Positions 1 through 7,469 of a stretch of 64,000 nt of DNA are shown here, piece after piece. The DNA is from Streptomyces uncialis (lineage in GTDB: Bacteria > Actinomycetota > Actinomycetes > Streptomycetales > Streptomycetaceae). Under the pieces are notes generated by a model that saw only the letters and a list, made by a program, of their open reading frames with translations, had not been told where the DNA came from and made no database searches. Every line of letters starts with the position of its first letter. The first letter of the stretch is position 1. A program made the position numbers and the translations under genes. The DNA lies in assembly GCF_036250755.1 (NCBI RefSeq), contig NZ_CP109583.1, positions 4,278,001 to 4,342,000 on the forward strand, given 5' to 3'.

Positions 1-2
1 CC

Positions 3-1124
3 GGTGCCCGGGTGGTGCTGCCCACCGGGACCGTCGACGGCGGACGCGTCATCGTGGAGGGTGAGCGGATCACCGGCGGCCTCACCGCCGACACCCCCGC
101 CCTCGACCTGACCGGCCACTGGCTGGTCCCCGGCTTCGTGGACATGCACAACCACGGCGGCGGCGGCGCCTCCTTCACCAACGGCAGCGTGGACGACATC
201 CTCCGGGGCGTGCGCACCCACCGGCAGCACGGCACGACCACCGTGGTCGCGTCCACCGTCACCGGCGAGATGGACACCCTCGCCCACCGCGCCGGACTGC
301 TCTCCGAGCTGGCCGAGCAGGGGGAGATCGCGGGCGTCCACTTCGAGGGCCCGTTCATCGAGCCGTGCCGCAAGGGCGCGCACTCGGAGGCCCTGCTGCG
401 CCACCCCGACCCGGCGGAGGTCCGCAAGCTGATCGACGCGGCCCGCGGCCAGGCCCGGATGGTCACCCTCGCCACCGAGCTGCCCGGCGGGATCGACTCC
501 GTACGGCTGCTGGTGGAGCACGGGGTGATCGCCGCGATCGGGCACACCGACGCCACGTACGAGCAGACCGTCGAGGCGATCGACGCGGGCGCGACCGTCG
601 CGACGCATCTGTTCAACGCGATGCCGCCGCTCGGCCACCGCTCGCCCGGCCCGATCGCGGCGCTCCTGGAGGACCCCCGGGTCACCGTCGAGCTGATCAA
701 CGACGGCACCCATCTGCACCCCGCCTCGCTCCAGCTGGCCTTCCATCACGCGGGTCCGGAGCGTGTGGCGTTCATCACCGACGCCATGGACGCGGCCGGG
801 TTCGGGGACGGCAGCTACCGGCTCGGCCCGCTGGAGGTCGAGGTCAAGGACGGGGTCGCCAGACTGGTGGAGGGCGGCTCCATCGCCGGTTCCACCCTGA
901 CCCTGGACCGCGCCTTCCAGCGCGCGGTGACCGTCGACGGGCTGTCCGTGGAGGCCGCCGTCCAGGCGATCTCCGCCAACCCCGCACGGCTGCTCGGGCT
1001 CGCCGGCTCGGTGGGCTCGCTGGAGCCCGGCAAGTACGCCGACCTGGTCGTCCTCGACGCGGACTTCGCCCTCAAGGGCGTGATGCGCCGCGGCGAGTGG
1101 ATCGTGGAGCCCGAGCTGGGCTGA
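3..1124 (+). CDS. nagA: N-acetylglucosamine-6-phosphate deacetylase (5' end cut by window)
   Basis: Converts GlcNAc-6-phosphate to glucosamine-6-phosphate and acetate in cytoplasmic aminosugar catabolism. The reading frame is open to the first base (residues G-A-R-V-V-L precede the GTG at 12), so the true start lies upstream of the window. Counting from that GTG, metal-site and catalytic motifs of the amidohydrolase superfamily are visible: HNH at 46-48, E112 in the EGPF motif, H178 (GHTD), H199 (THLFNAM) and D257 (ITDAMD). Length fits the family. In S. coelicolor nagA follows nagK and is under DasR control; that upstream part is not visible here. A sugar kinase follows after 136 bp on the same strand, so joint transcription is plausible. 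Confidence 0.95.
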   Translation, partial: GARVVLPTGTVDGGRVIVEGERITGGLTADTPALDLTGHWLVPGFVDMHNHGGGGASFTNGSVDDILRGVRTHRQHGTTTVVASTVTGEMDTLAHRAGLLSELAEQGEIAGVHFEGPFIEPCRKGAHSEALLRHPDPAEVRKLIDAARGQARMVTLATELPGGIDSVRLLVEHGVIAAIGHTDATYEQTVEAIDAGATVATHLFNAMPPLGHRSPGPIAALLEDPRVTVELINDGTHLHPASLQLAFHHAGPERVAFITDAMDAAGFGDGSYRLGPLEVEVKDGVARLVEGGSIAGSTLTLDRAFQRAVTVDGLSVEAAVQAISANPARLLGLAGSVGSLEPGKYADLVVLDADFALKGVMRRGEWIVEPELG

Positions 1125-1260
1125 CCTACGGACAGCGGGACGGCGGTCGGCAGTGCGGTCTGTGCCGACCGCCTTCCGTTTGGCATGATCAGGCCCGGCA
1201 CAAGATCAGGTCCGGAGCCCCTCGGGGCCCGGCGGACGCAATCCTTGGGGGAGGTTCACG

Positions 1261-2199
1261 GTGATCCTGACGGTCACGCTCAACACGGCGCTCGACCTCA
1301 CCTACCGGGTGCCGTCCCTGCGTCCGCACTCCTCGCACCGGATCACCGAGGTGATCGAACGGCCGGGCGGCAAGGGGCTGAACGTGGCCCGGGTCCTCGC
1401 GGCCCTCGGCCACCCGGTGACCGTCACCGGCTTCGCCGGCGGCGGTACGGGCCGGGCGCTGCGCACCGCGCTCGCCGGACTTGACGAGGCCGGTCCGCTC
1501 ACGGACGCGCTGGTACCGGTCGCCGGGGCCACCCGCCGGACGATCGCCGTGGTCGACGCGGCCACCGGGGACACCACCCAGCTCAACGAACCGGGCCCGC
1601 TGGTCTCCCCCGCCGAGTGGAACACCTTCCTGGAACGCTACGACGCGCTGCTGCCGACCGCCGCCGCGGTGGCCCTGTGCGGCAGTCTGCCGCCGGGCGT
1701 ACCGGTCGGGGCGTACGCGCGGCTGGTCAGAGCCGCGCGGGCCGCGTCCGTCCCGGTGCTGCTCGACACCAGCGGGGAGCCGCTGCGCCGCGGCGTCGCC
1801 GCCCGGCCCGACATGGTGAAGCCGAACGCGGACGAGCTGGCGGAACTCACGGGCTCCCATGAGCCCGCCCAGGCCGTCCGGGAGACCCGGCGCCGCGGCG
1901 CCCACGCGGTCGTCGCCTCGCTCGGCCCCGAAGGACTGCTCGCGGTGACCCCCGAGGGCCGCTGGCGCGCCGCCCCGCCCGCCCGGGTGTCCGGCAACCC
2001 GACCGGCGCGGGCGACTCGGCGGTCGCCGGGCTGCTGTCGGGCCTGGTGTCCGGCGAACCGTGGCCCGTCCGGCTGGCCCGCGCGGTCGCCCTGTCGGCG
2101 GCGACCGTACGGGCGCCGGTCGCGGGCGAGTTCGACGCGGGCGTCTACGCGGAGTACCTGGAACTGGCCGAGGTCACCCCGGAGGGCCCGGCCGACTGA
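1261..2199 (+). CDS. PfkB-family sugar kinase (1-phosphofructokinase/LacC type)
   Basis: ATP-dependent kinase of the ribokinase/PfkB fold, 312 aa. The N-terminus (ILTVTLNTALDLTY) and the GGKG motif at 36-39 are typical of the FruK/LacC hexose-phosphate kinase branch. Residues VKPN at 186-189 and GNPTGAGDS at 245-253, with catalytic base D252, form the C-terminal PfkB signature. The GTG start is supported by GGGGGAGG at 1247-1254. Lying directly after nagA, it probably phosphorylates a sugar or sugar phosphate entering glycolysis. Fructose-1-phosphate, tagatose-6-phosphate or an aminosugar phosphate cannot be told apart from sequence alone. Confidence 0.85.
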   Translation: MILTVTLNTALDLTYRVPSLRPHSSHRITEVIERPGGKGLNVARVLAALGHPVTVTGFAGGGTGRALRTALAGLDEAGPLTDALVPVAGATRRTIAVVDAATGDTTQLNEPGPLVSPAEWNTFLERYDALLPTAAAVALCGSLPPGVPVGAYARLVRAARAASVPVLLDTSGEPLRRGVAARPDMVKPNADELAELTGSHEPAQAVRETRRRGAHAVVASLGPEGLLAVTPEGRWRAAPPARVSGNPTGAGDSAVAGLLSGLVSGEPWPVRLARAVALSAATVRAPVAGEFDAGVYAEYLELAEVTPEGPAD

Positions 2200-2390
2200 G
2201 TCCACCCGCTGTTTGACGCGTCCCCATCATCCCCAAATGCCGTACCGGCAAGGCGTACCGAAGCCGGTCCAGTCACCTCACACACCGCATTCCGCACTCA
2301 GGGCACCCCCGCGCCAAAGGCGATTGCGGCGGTATGACCATTCCATTAACGTCACCTCCGCCTGCCCGCAATTCACTTGGGGGTCAACGG

Positions 2391-2819
2391 ATGCGACTCA
2401 TCGCGCGAACAGGCTCCATCGTGTGCGCCCTTGTGGCGCTCACCGGTCTCTCGCTGGTCAACGCCCCTTCGGCGGCGGCGAGTACCCCGTCCGGCTGCGG
2501 TTCCGTCTCCCAGATCGGCAGCACCAGGGTGCTCACGGTCGGCGGCATGAACGCGGCCTCGGTCAAGCAGTACGCCGGCTGCGGCCGCAACTACGCCTAC
2601 CTCTACGTATGGCAGCAGTTCCGCAGCACGCGGACCGACTGGGACCTGTACGTCTACATCGTCAACCACTCCGACTCCGGCAACGACTACGGGGAAGCGC
2701 GGGTCGACAACACCAGACGGTCCGAACTCTGGAGTCCGGGCGCGAACACCACCGCGTACTGCACCCACGCGACCGGTTTCCTCGACAACACCGGCGGCTC
2801 CACCTCCACGGTCTGCTGA
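2391..2819 (+). CDS. Small secreted protein of unknown function
   Basis: 142 aa from the ATG at 2391, chosen because a basic N-terminus (MRLIART), a hydrophobic core and an ALA-type cleavage site (SAAA before STPS) then form a clean signal peptide. A longer in-frame ATG at 2334 would place 19 polar residues ahead of it. The mature part of about 110 aa has four cysteines, suggesting two extracellular disulphides, and is rich in Tyr, Asn and Ser. I recognise no enzyme motif. It is convergent with the LCP gene, with paired hairpins between them. Confidence 0.75.
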   Translation: MRLIARTGSIVCALVALTGLSLVNAPSAAASTPSGCGSVSQIGSTRVLTVGGMNAASVKQYAGCGRNYAYLYVWQQFRSTRTDWDLYVYIVNHSDSGNDYGEARVDNTRRSELWSPGANTTAYCTHATGFLDNTGGSTSTVC

Positions 2820-2825
2820 CCCGTA

Positions 2826-2916
2826 CGGGTATCCACCCCGCGGTGACCTGTACGGATACCCGCCCCGCGGTGACGGCCGCCCGCCCCCGGCCCGGGCACC
2901 CGGCCGGCCGTCACCG
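2826..2916. terminator. Two hairpins between convergent genes
   Basis: First inverted repeat: CGGGTATCC (2826-2834) with GGATACCCG (2854-2862). Second: CGGTGACGGCCG (2868-2879) with CGGCCGTCACCG (2905-2916). Both arms are perfect. They lie between the stop codons of the small secreted protein (+) and the LCP protein (-), so a bidirectional termination role is likely. There is no T-tract, as is usual in this GC range. Confidence 0.6.
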
Positions 2917-2953
2917 CCGTCCGCTCACCGGGCTTCGCCCGACGCCTTTCGCG

Positions 2954-4774
2954 TCACTGGGCGCAGATCTTCTTGTCGGCCTCGACCCGCTGGATGTCCT
3001 TCGGCGCCTTCCCTGGGCCGGTGATCGGCACGCCCGGGCCCTTGAAGTCGGCACCGAGGGTGAGCGACATGGGCCGCGTCTCCGGGGCGTCCTGGGCGGT
3101 GGGCTTCAGCGCGGTGGCGGGCAGCCCCATAAGATCCGCGAGCTTGCGGGCCTGGTCGGCCTGGTTCGGCCCGTAGACCAGCGCCGTCTTCGCGAGCTTC
3201 TCCGGCGCGTTGCTCTTGTTCGACGACTTGAGGACGTCCTCGGTGTTCTGGAGCCAGTCGAGGGTCTTCTGCGCGGCCCCCTGGACCCCGCTGCCGTTGT
3301 AGACGTCGACCCGGACATCGGCGGCCTCGGCCCGGGGGCCCACCAGGAGCTTGGCCTGCTTGCTGCGGGCCGCCGCCTTGTCCTTCTTCTCCTTCTTCTC
3401 CACCTCGGTGAAGGACACATCGTTCTGGATCATGCTGAAGACCTGGGGCGCCTTGGTCTCGTCCAGCACCACGGTCGCCGCGACCCGTTCGGCCGGGTTG
3501 TCCTTCACCGGGACCGTCGTGAACGTCATGTTCTTGATGTCGACCTTGCCGAGCTCCTTGGCCAGCTCGGTCAGCTTCGGGATGTCCCCGATGCGCTGGT
3601 CGACGGTGAGGGCCTTGGTCGCGGCGTCGGCCAGGTCGAACATCCTGGTCGGGCTGCCGAGGACCTCCGTCTTCATCTTGCGGATCATCGAGGCGACGAA
3701 CTGCTGCTGCATCTTGATCCGGTCCAGGTCGCTCTCGTTGCCGAGCCCGTGCCGGTTGCGGACGAACGCGAGGGCCTGCTCGCCCTGCACGGTGTGCTCG
3801 CCCCGGCCCAGGTCGAGCTTGGAGTCCTTGTCCTTGATGGGCTTGTCCAGGCAGACCTCGACGCCGTCCATCGCCGTGGTCAGATCCTTGACGGCGTTGA
3901 AGTCGGCCATCATGAAGTGGTTGGCGGGTATCCCGCTCATCGCCTCGACCGTGCGGATCGTGCACCCCGGGTCCCGGCCCGCCACGCCCAGGCTCTCGTT
4001 GAACCGGGTGTCGAGCTTCCCCGGTATCACCTTCTCCGACCCGTCCGGCTGTTTGGTGGGGCAGTCGGGGATGTCGACCCGCAGATCCCGGGGGATGCTC
4101 AGCACGGTCGCGTTGGTGCGGTCCTCGGAGACATGCAGCAGCAGGGTGGTGTCCGCGTGGCCGGTGGAGTTGGCACGGTCGCCGTAGCTCTCGTTGCCCT
4201 TGCCGGTCCTCCGGTCGGTGCCGAGGAGCAGGACGTTGATCGGTCCGTCCTTCAGCGAGCCGCCTTTGGCCGCGTCACCGATGTCGATCGAGTCGATGTT
4301 GCCGTTGAGCCGGTCGTACACGAGGTACGCGCCCACCCCGGCGGCCACGAGCACGAATCCCATCGTCCCGCCCGTCCAGAGCAGGGCCTTCTTCTTCCCC
4401 CCGGCCTTCTTGCGCTTGCGGCGGCCCGGCCCGGCGGCCTCGGCGGTACGGCTCTCGCCCCGGGACCGCGCGGCACGTCCCCCGGCCCGGGGCTGCGCGG
4501 TACGGCTCTCGCCCCGGGGCTCCGCGGCGCGGCGGCCGCGCTGGCCCGGGACCTGGCGGTCCCCGGCGGGGGCCTTGGCCCCCCGCTCGGCCTCGGCCGG
4601 GTCGGAGCGGGGGCCGGGGGCGGCCGGGCGGGCGGAGGCGTCCTGCGGCCGGGCACCGGCCGGCTGCCGTGGCTTCCGGTTCAGCCGCAGCTCGTACTCA
4701 CCGGTCTGCGGGTTCCGCACCCACTGGTCTGCGGGGTCGATGTCGTCCGACCGCCCGCGGCTTTGCGCGTCCAC
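2954..4774 (-). CDS. LytR-CpsA-Psr (LCP) family glycopolymer transferase with LytR_C domain
   Basis: Membrane-anchored enzyme expected to transfer wall glycopolymers from lipid carriers to peptidoglycan on the outer face. 606 aa from the GTG at 4774, picked because GGAGGA lies about 10 bases upstream; the frame continues 33 codons further without a ribosome site. Order: cytoplasmic Pro/Arg/Ala-rich tail (1-120), one membrane segment near 130-154, and the LCP domain from about 178 (INVLLLGTD, DTTLLLH, SIPRDLRV with the pyrophosphate-binding Arg/Asp residues). The C-terminus holds a LytR_C domain (VRVDVYNGSG) at about 510-590. Streptomyces encode many LCP paralogues, so no specific symbol is given. 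Confidence 0.9.
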   Translation of the reverse strand: MDAQSRGRSDDIDPADQWVRNPQTGEYELRLNRKPRQPAGARPQDASARPAAPGPRSDPAEAERGAKAPAGDRQVPGQRGRRAAEPRGESRTAQPRAGGRAARSRGESRTAEAAGPGRRKRKKAGGKKKALLWTGGTMGFVLVAAGVGAYLVYDRLNGNIDSIDIGDAAKGGSLKDGPINVLLLGTDRRTGKGNESYGDRANSTGHADTTLLLHVSEDRTNATVLSIPRDLRVDIPDCPTKQPDGSEKVIPGKLDTRFNESLGVAGRDPGCTIRTVEAMSGIPANHFMMADFNAVKDLTTAMDGVEVCLDKPIKDKDSKLDLGRGEHTVQGEQALAFVRNRHGLGNESDLDRIKMQQQFVASMIRKMKTEVLGSPTRMFDLADAATKALTVDQRIGDIPKLTELAKELGKVDIKNMTFTTVPVKDNPAERVAATVVLDETKAPQVFSMIQNDVSFTEVEKKEKKDKAAARSKQAKLLVGPRAEAADVRVDVYNGSGVQGAAQKTLDWLQNTEDVLKSSNKSNAPEKLAKTALVYGPNQADQARKLADLMGLPATALKPTAQDAPETRPMSLTLGADFKGPGVPITGPGKAPKDIQRVEADKKICAQ

Positions 4775-5387
4775 GGTTGCTGAGTCCTCCGTTGGTGCCG
4801 CCCGAGGCGCCTTGTCCTCGCGAAAGCGCCCGGTTGTCGATCCGAAAAGGTCTGACCTGCTGGCTGGGAACACCGGATCGCGTCAGATTATCCGCCCGGC
4901 CCACGGGGAGCCACGGCCGTGATCCGTCGCACGGCCCTTATATGCGGGCATCACCGCCGATTTCCCCGGCCGGAGGTGAATTCTTGGCCAGCGCCTTACC
5001 CCTTACCGGGGGTGACACCGACACCTCGGCGACCCAAAGCCCGTTCGTACGTGGGTGATTGACGTACCGACGGGTCGGAACGGTTCCGGGGGCGCCGGGC
5101 GGATTCCGGGTGGCGGGATTCCGTGCGGCGGGGTTCCGGGTGGCGGGATTCCGTGCGGCGGGTGACCCCGGGCGGGCGGGGCGGGCGGCCCTGGCGGCTG
5201 CGAGGGGTACGTACCGGGGCCGGGGCGGCCGGGCGGCCCGGGGCTCGCGGGGCACGTCCCGGGGCCCTGGGCAGGGCCGGAGGCGGGCTGGGGGCGGGCT
5301 GGGGGCCGGGGCAGGGCCGGAGGCGGGCTGAGGGGCTGGGGCAGGTCCGGGGGGGCCGGAGGCGGGCCGGGCCCGGACCTGGCGGGA
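4775..5387. other. 613-bp gene-free, G-rich intergenic region
   Basis: Separates the start of the LCP gene from the stop of the carbohydrate-binding protein gene, both on the minus strand. The segment next to the LCP gene (4775-5060) should hold its promoter; no clear -35/-10 pair is recognised. From 5080 to 5390 the plus strand is G-rich and simple: a 30-bp tandem repeat at 5101-5160, then irregular GGGGCCGGGGC, GGCGGGCTGGG and similar runs. Open frames across it read as Pro/Gly-rich repeats and are not supported as genes. Confidence 0.6.
5101..5160. repeat. 30-bp tandem repeat, two copies
   Basis: Copies at 5101-5130 and 5131-5160 differ at one position (GGATTCC versus GGGTTCC at the unit start). 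Each unit is itself two diverged 15-bp halves (GGGTTCCGGGTGGCG and GGATTCCGTGCGGCG types). Confidence 0.8.
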
Positions 5388-6392
5388 CTACTGCTTCTTC
5401 CAGCCCTTGACCAGCCAGACGCGGTCGATGTTGGCGTCACAGCTGTTGCCGGTCTCGCAGGACAGCTTGATCGTGTTGGTGCCCTCGTTCAGATCGACGT
5501 AGCCGTACGACTCGGTCCAGCCCTTCTCCAGATCGCCCTCCGGGGCGCCCGCGTAGTTCTTCAGGTTGAACGGACGGGTGTGGGCGGTGCCGTTGATCGT
5601 GAGGGTGGCGTCGGCGTCCTTGCCGGGTACGCCGTAGCCGACGTAGACCGTGTACTTGCCCTTGTCGGGGAGATCGTTGATCGTCCAGGTGACGGACGCG
5701 CCGACCTGGTTGAAGCCGGTCACGTAGACGCCGCCCGCGGCCTTGGAGCCCTCCACGTCGGACGCGGTGCTGGTGCCGCCCTCCAGCTTCAGGGCCTTCG
5801 CGTCGAGGCTCGGCAGCTCGGCCGGCTTCTCGTCGTCCTCCCCCGGCTTCTTGTCCTCCTCCTTCGGCCCGGACTGCTCGGCCGTGGCGGAGGGGGTGGT
5901 GACCGCCTTGTCGTCGTTGCCCTTGTCGGCGTCGTCGCCGTTCATCATGACGACGGTGATCCCGACGACCACGGCGGCGACGACCGCGACGGCGCCGATC
6001 AGCAGGCCCTTGGTGTTGGGGCCGCGACCGCGTCCCTGGCCGCCCTGGGGGGCCGGGGCGGCACGGCCGGGGCCCTGGGGGCCGCCGCCGTACTGGCCCG
6101 GGGCCTGGGGGGCGGCGCCGTACTGGCCGGGGCCCTGCGGCGCCCCGTACTGCTGCTGCGGGGGCACCTGGCCGTACGCGGCGGTGGGCTGCTGGGCGGG
6201 GGCCTGCTGCTGGGGGCCGCCGTACTTGCGCTCGCCCACCGGGCGGACCTGGTTGTACGAGCGGGGGCCCGGGTAGCCGTAGCCGCCGCCACCGCTGGGC
6301 GGGGTGGCCCCGGACGCCTGGCCGTCGGCGTACAGATAGCCGAACGGGTCGTCGTCCTCCGGCGTGCTCGCGCCGTTGTTGCCGGCCGTCAT
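5388..6392 (-). CDS. Membrane-anchored protein with C-terminal carbohydrate-binding (CBM35/CBM6-like) domain
   Basis: 334 aa. The ATG at 6392 is preceded by GAGGAG at a good distance. Residues 1-125 are low-complexity Gly/Pro/Gln with repeated QYG-APQ-GPG blocks and are probably cytoplasmic. A single membrane segment follows at about 129-150 (GLLIGAVAVVAAVVVGITVVMM). An acidic Lys/Glu/Pro linker leads to a beta-sandwich-like region from about 205 (KLEGG, GVYVTGFNQVGASVTW, TYTVYVGYG-type strands, and a WTESYGYVDLNEGTNTIKL motif). No catalytic domain is present, so a surface glycan-binding or sensing role is inferred. It lies upstream of the LCP gene on the same strand. Confidence 0.7.
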   Translation of the reverse strand: MTAGNNGASTPEDDDPFGYLYADGQASGATPPSGGGGYGYPGPRSYNQVRPVGERKYGGPQQQAPAQQPTAAYGQVPPQQQYGAPQGPGQYGAAPQAPGQYGGGPQGPGRAAPAPQGGQGRGRGPNTKGLLIGAVAVVAAVVVGITVVMMNGDDADKGNDDKAVTTPSATAEQSGPKEEDKKPGEDDEKPAELPSLDAKALKLEGGTSTASDVEGSKAAGGVYVTGFNQVGASVTWTINDLPDKGKYTVYVGYGVPGKDADATLTINGTAHTRPFNLKNYAGAPEGDLEKGWTESYGYVDLNEGTNTIKLSCETGNSCDANIDRVWLVKGWKKQ

Positions 6393-6479
6393 CCCTGGGT
6401 CACTCCTCAGCAGGTCCTGGTGCGTGATGCGGGCGAGCCTACCCGTTCTGGGTCATCCCATTGGGTGACAGCCGCAGCT

Positions 6480-7445
6480 CGCTCCCGCGTCCGAGGTCCG
6501 TCCGGCGGGACGCACTCCGTTCCTGCGCCGTCGCTCGTGGGGTGCGCAGTTCCCCGCGGGCCGCCTTCGCTTGCGCTTCCGAGGTCCGTCCGGCGGGACG
6601 CACTCCGTTCCCGTGCCGTCGCTCGGTGGGTGCGCAGTTCCCCGCGGGCCGCCTTCGCTTGCGCTTCCGAGGTCCGTCCGGCGGGACGCACTCCGTTCCT
6701 GCGCCGTCGCTCGGTGGGTGCGCAGTTCCCCGCGCCCCTGGATGCTGCCCCTGTCCGTCGCTCTTCGGGTGCGGGCCGGTTCTCGTCTTCGCGCAGTTCC
6801 CCGCGCCCCTTTGGGGCGCCATCTGCTTGTTCTTCGGGGCGGGGCCGGTCGGGATTCTCCGTCCTCGATCCGACACGCTCGGTAAGACGTTCCGTGACTC
6901 GACTGAAGAGCATCGGAGTCTGCGAGCAGAGATTCCCGCCCACCCCCTCCCGCAGCCCCGCGACTGCACGAGGAGGGGGGTTCCGCACCCGAAGGGCGAC
7001 CTCAGGGGGCGCCCCAAAGGGGCGCGGGGAACTGCGCACCCCCGTCCGACCCGCACGGGAGCAAGCAGGCCCAGCACAGCAAACCCAGGGGCGCGAGGAA
7101 CTGCGCGAGCAACCAAGGACCACCCGCAGCCGAGCGGGAACCGCAAGAGGCGCGACCAAAGGGGCGCGGGGAACTGCGCAAAAGACGAGGGCGAACCCGG
7201 ACCCGAAGAGCAGCCGCAATGGGGCAGCATCCAGGGGCGCGGGGAACTGCGCACCCCACGAGCGACGGCACAGGGACAAGTACGCCCAGCACAGCAAACC
7301 CAGGGGCGCGGGGAACTGCGCACCCACGGACGTACCCGCACAGGAACAGGTACGTCCAGGTGGGGAACCCAGGGGCGCGAGCGAAGGCGACCCGCACGGG
7401 GACGAGTACGGCCAGGTGTGGAACCGCCGGGGCGAGGAACTGCGG
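6480..7445. repeat. Composite inverted-repeat element, copy A
   Basis: Left arm: three perfect-to-near-perfect 88-bp units starting at 6493, 6581 and 6669, each carrying GTGCGCAGTTCCCCGCG. Core in + orientation at about 6847-6955, with GGGATTCTCCGTCCTCG, CGACTGAAGAGCATCGGAG and GCAGAGATTCCCGCCC blocks. The right arm repeats the short motif in reverse (GCGCGGGGAACTGCGC) near 7020, 7160, 7240 and 7310, with decayed copies elsewhere. It fills the space between the start of the CBM protein gene and the stop of cdgB. This copy has one core change (CTGCGAGCAG rather than CTGCGGGCAG). Confidence 0.85.
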
Positions 7446-7469
7446 GGCCGACGGAAGGGAGGACCAGGA

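Noticed and set aside
2213-4783. 856-aa plus-strand open frame over the LCP gene
   Set aside because: It is the antisense shadow of the LCP gene and the secreted protein; composition is Arg/Gly/Leu with no motif and the true genes have signal peptides, ribosome sites and family motifs.
5003-5440. Pro-rich 145-aa minus-strand frame resembling a repeat protein
   Set aside because: The Pro/Gly repeats arise from G-rich tandem DNA at 5101-5390; no ribosome site and the frame overlaps the CBM gene end.
6407-7327. 306-aa frame through element copy A
   Set aside because: Composed of translated GCGCAGTTCCCCGCG units and core; similar frames occur in all element copies, so it is not a protein family.
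6480-7445. Element copy A as a CRISPR array or insertion sequence
   Set aside because: Units are 88 bp without unique spacers, and no transposase or terminal target duplications are visible.
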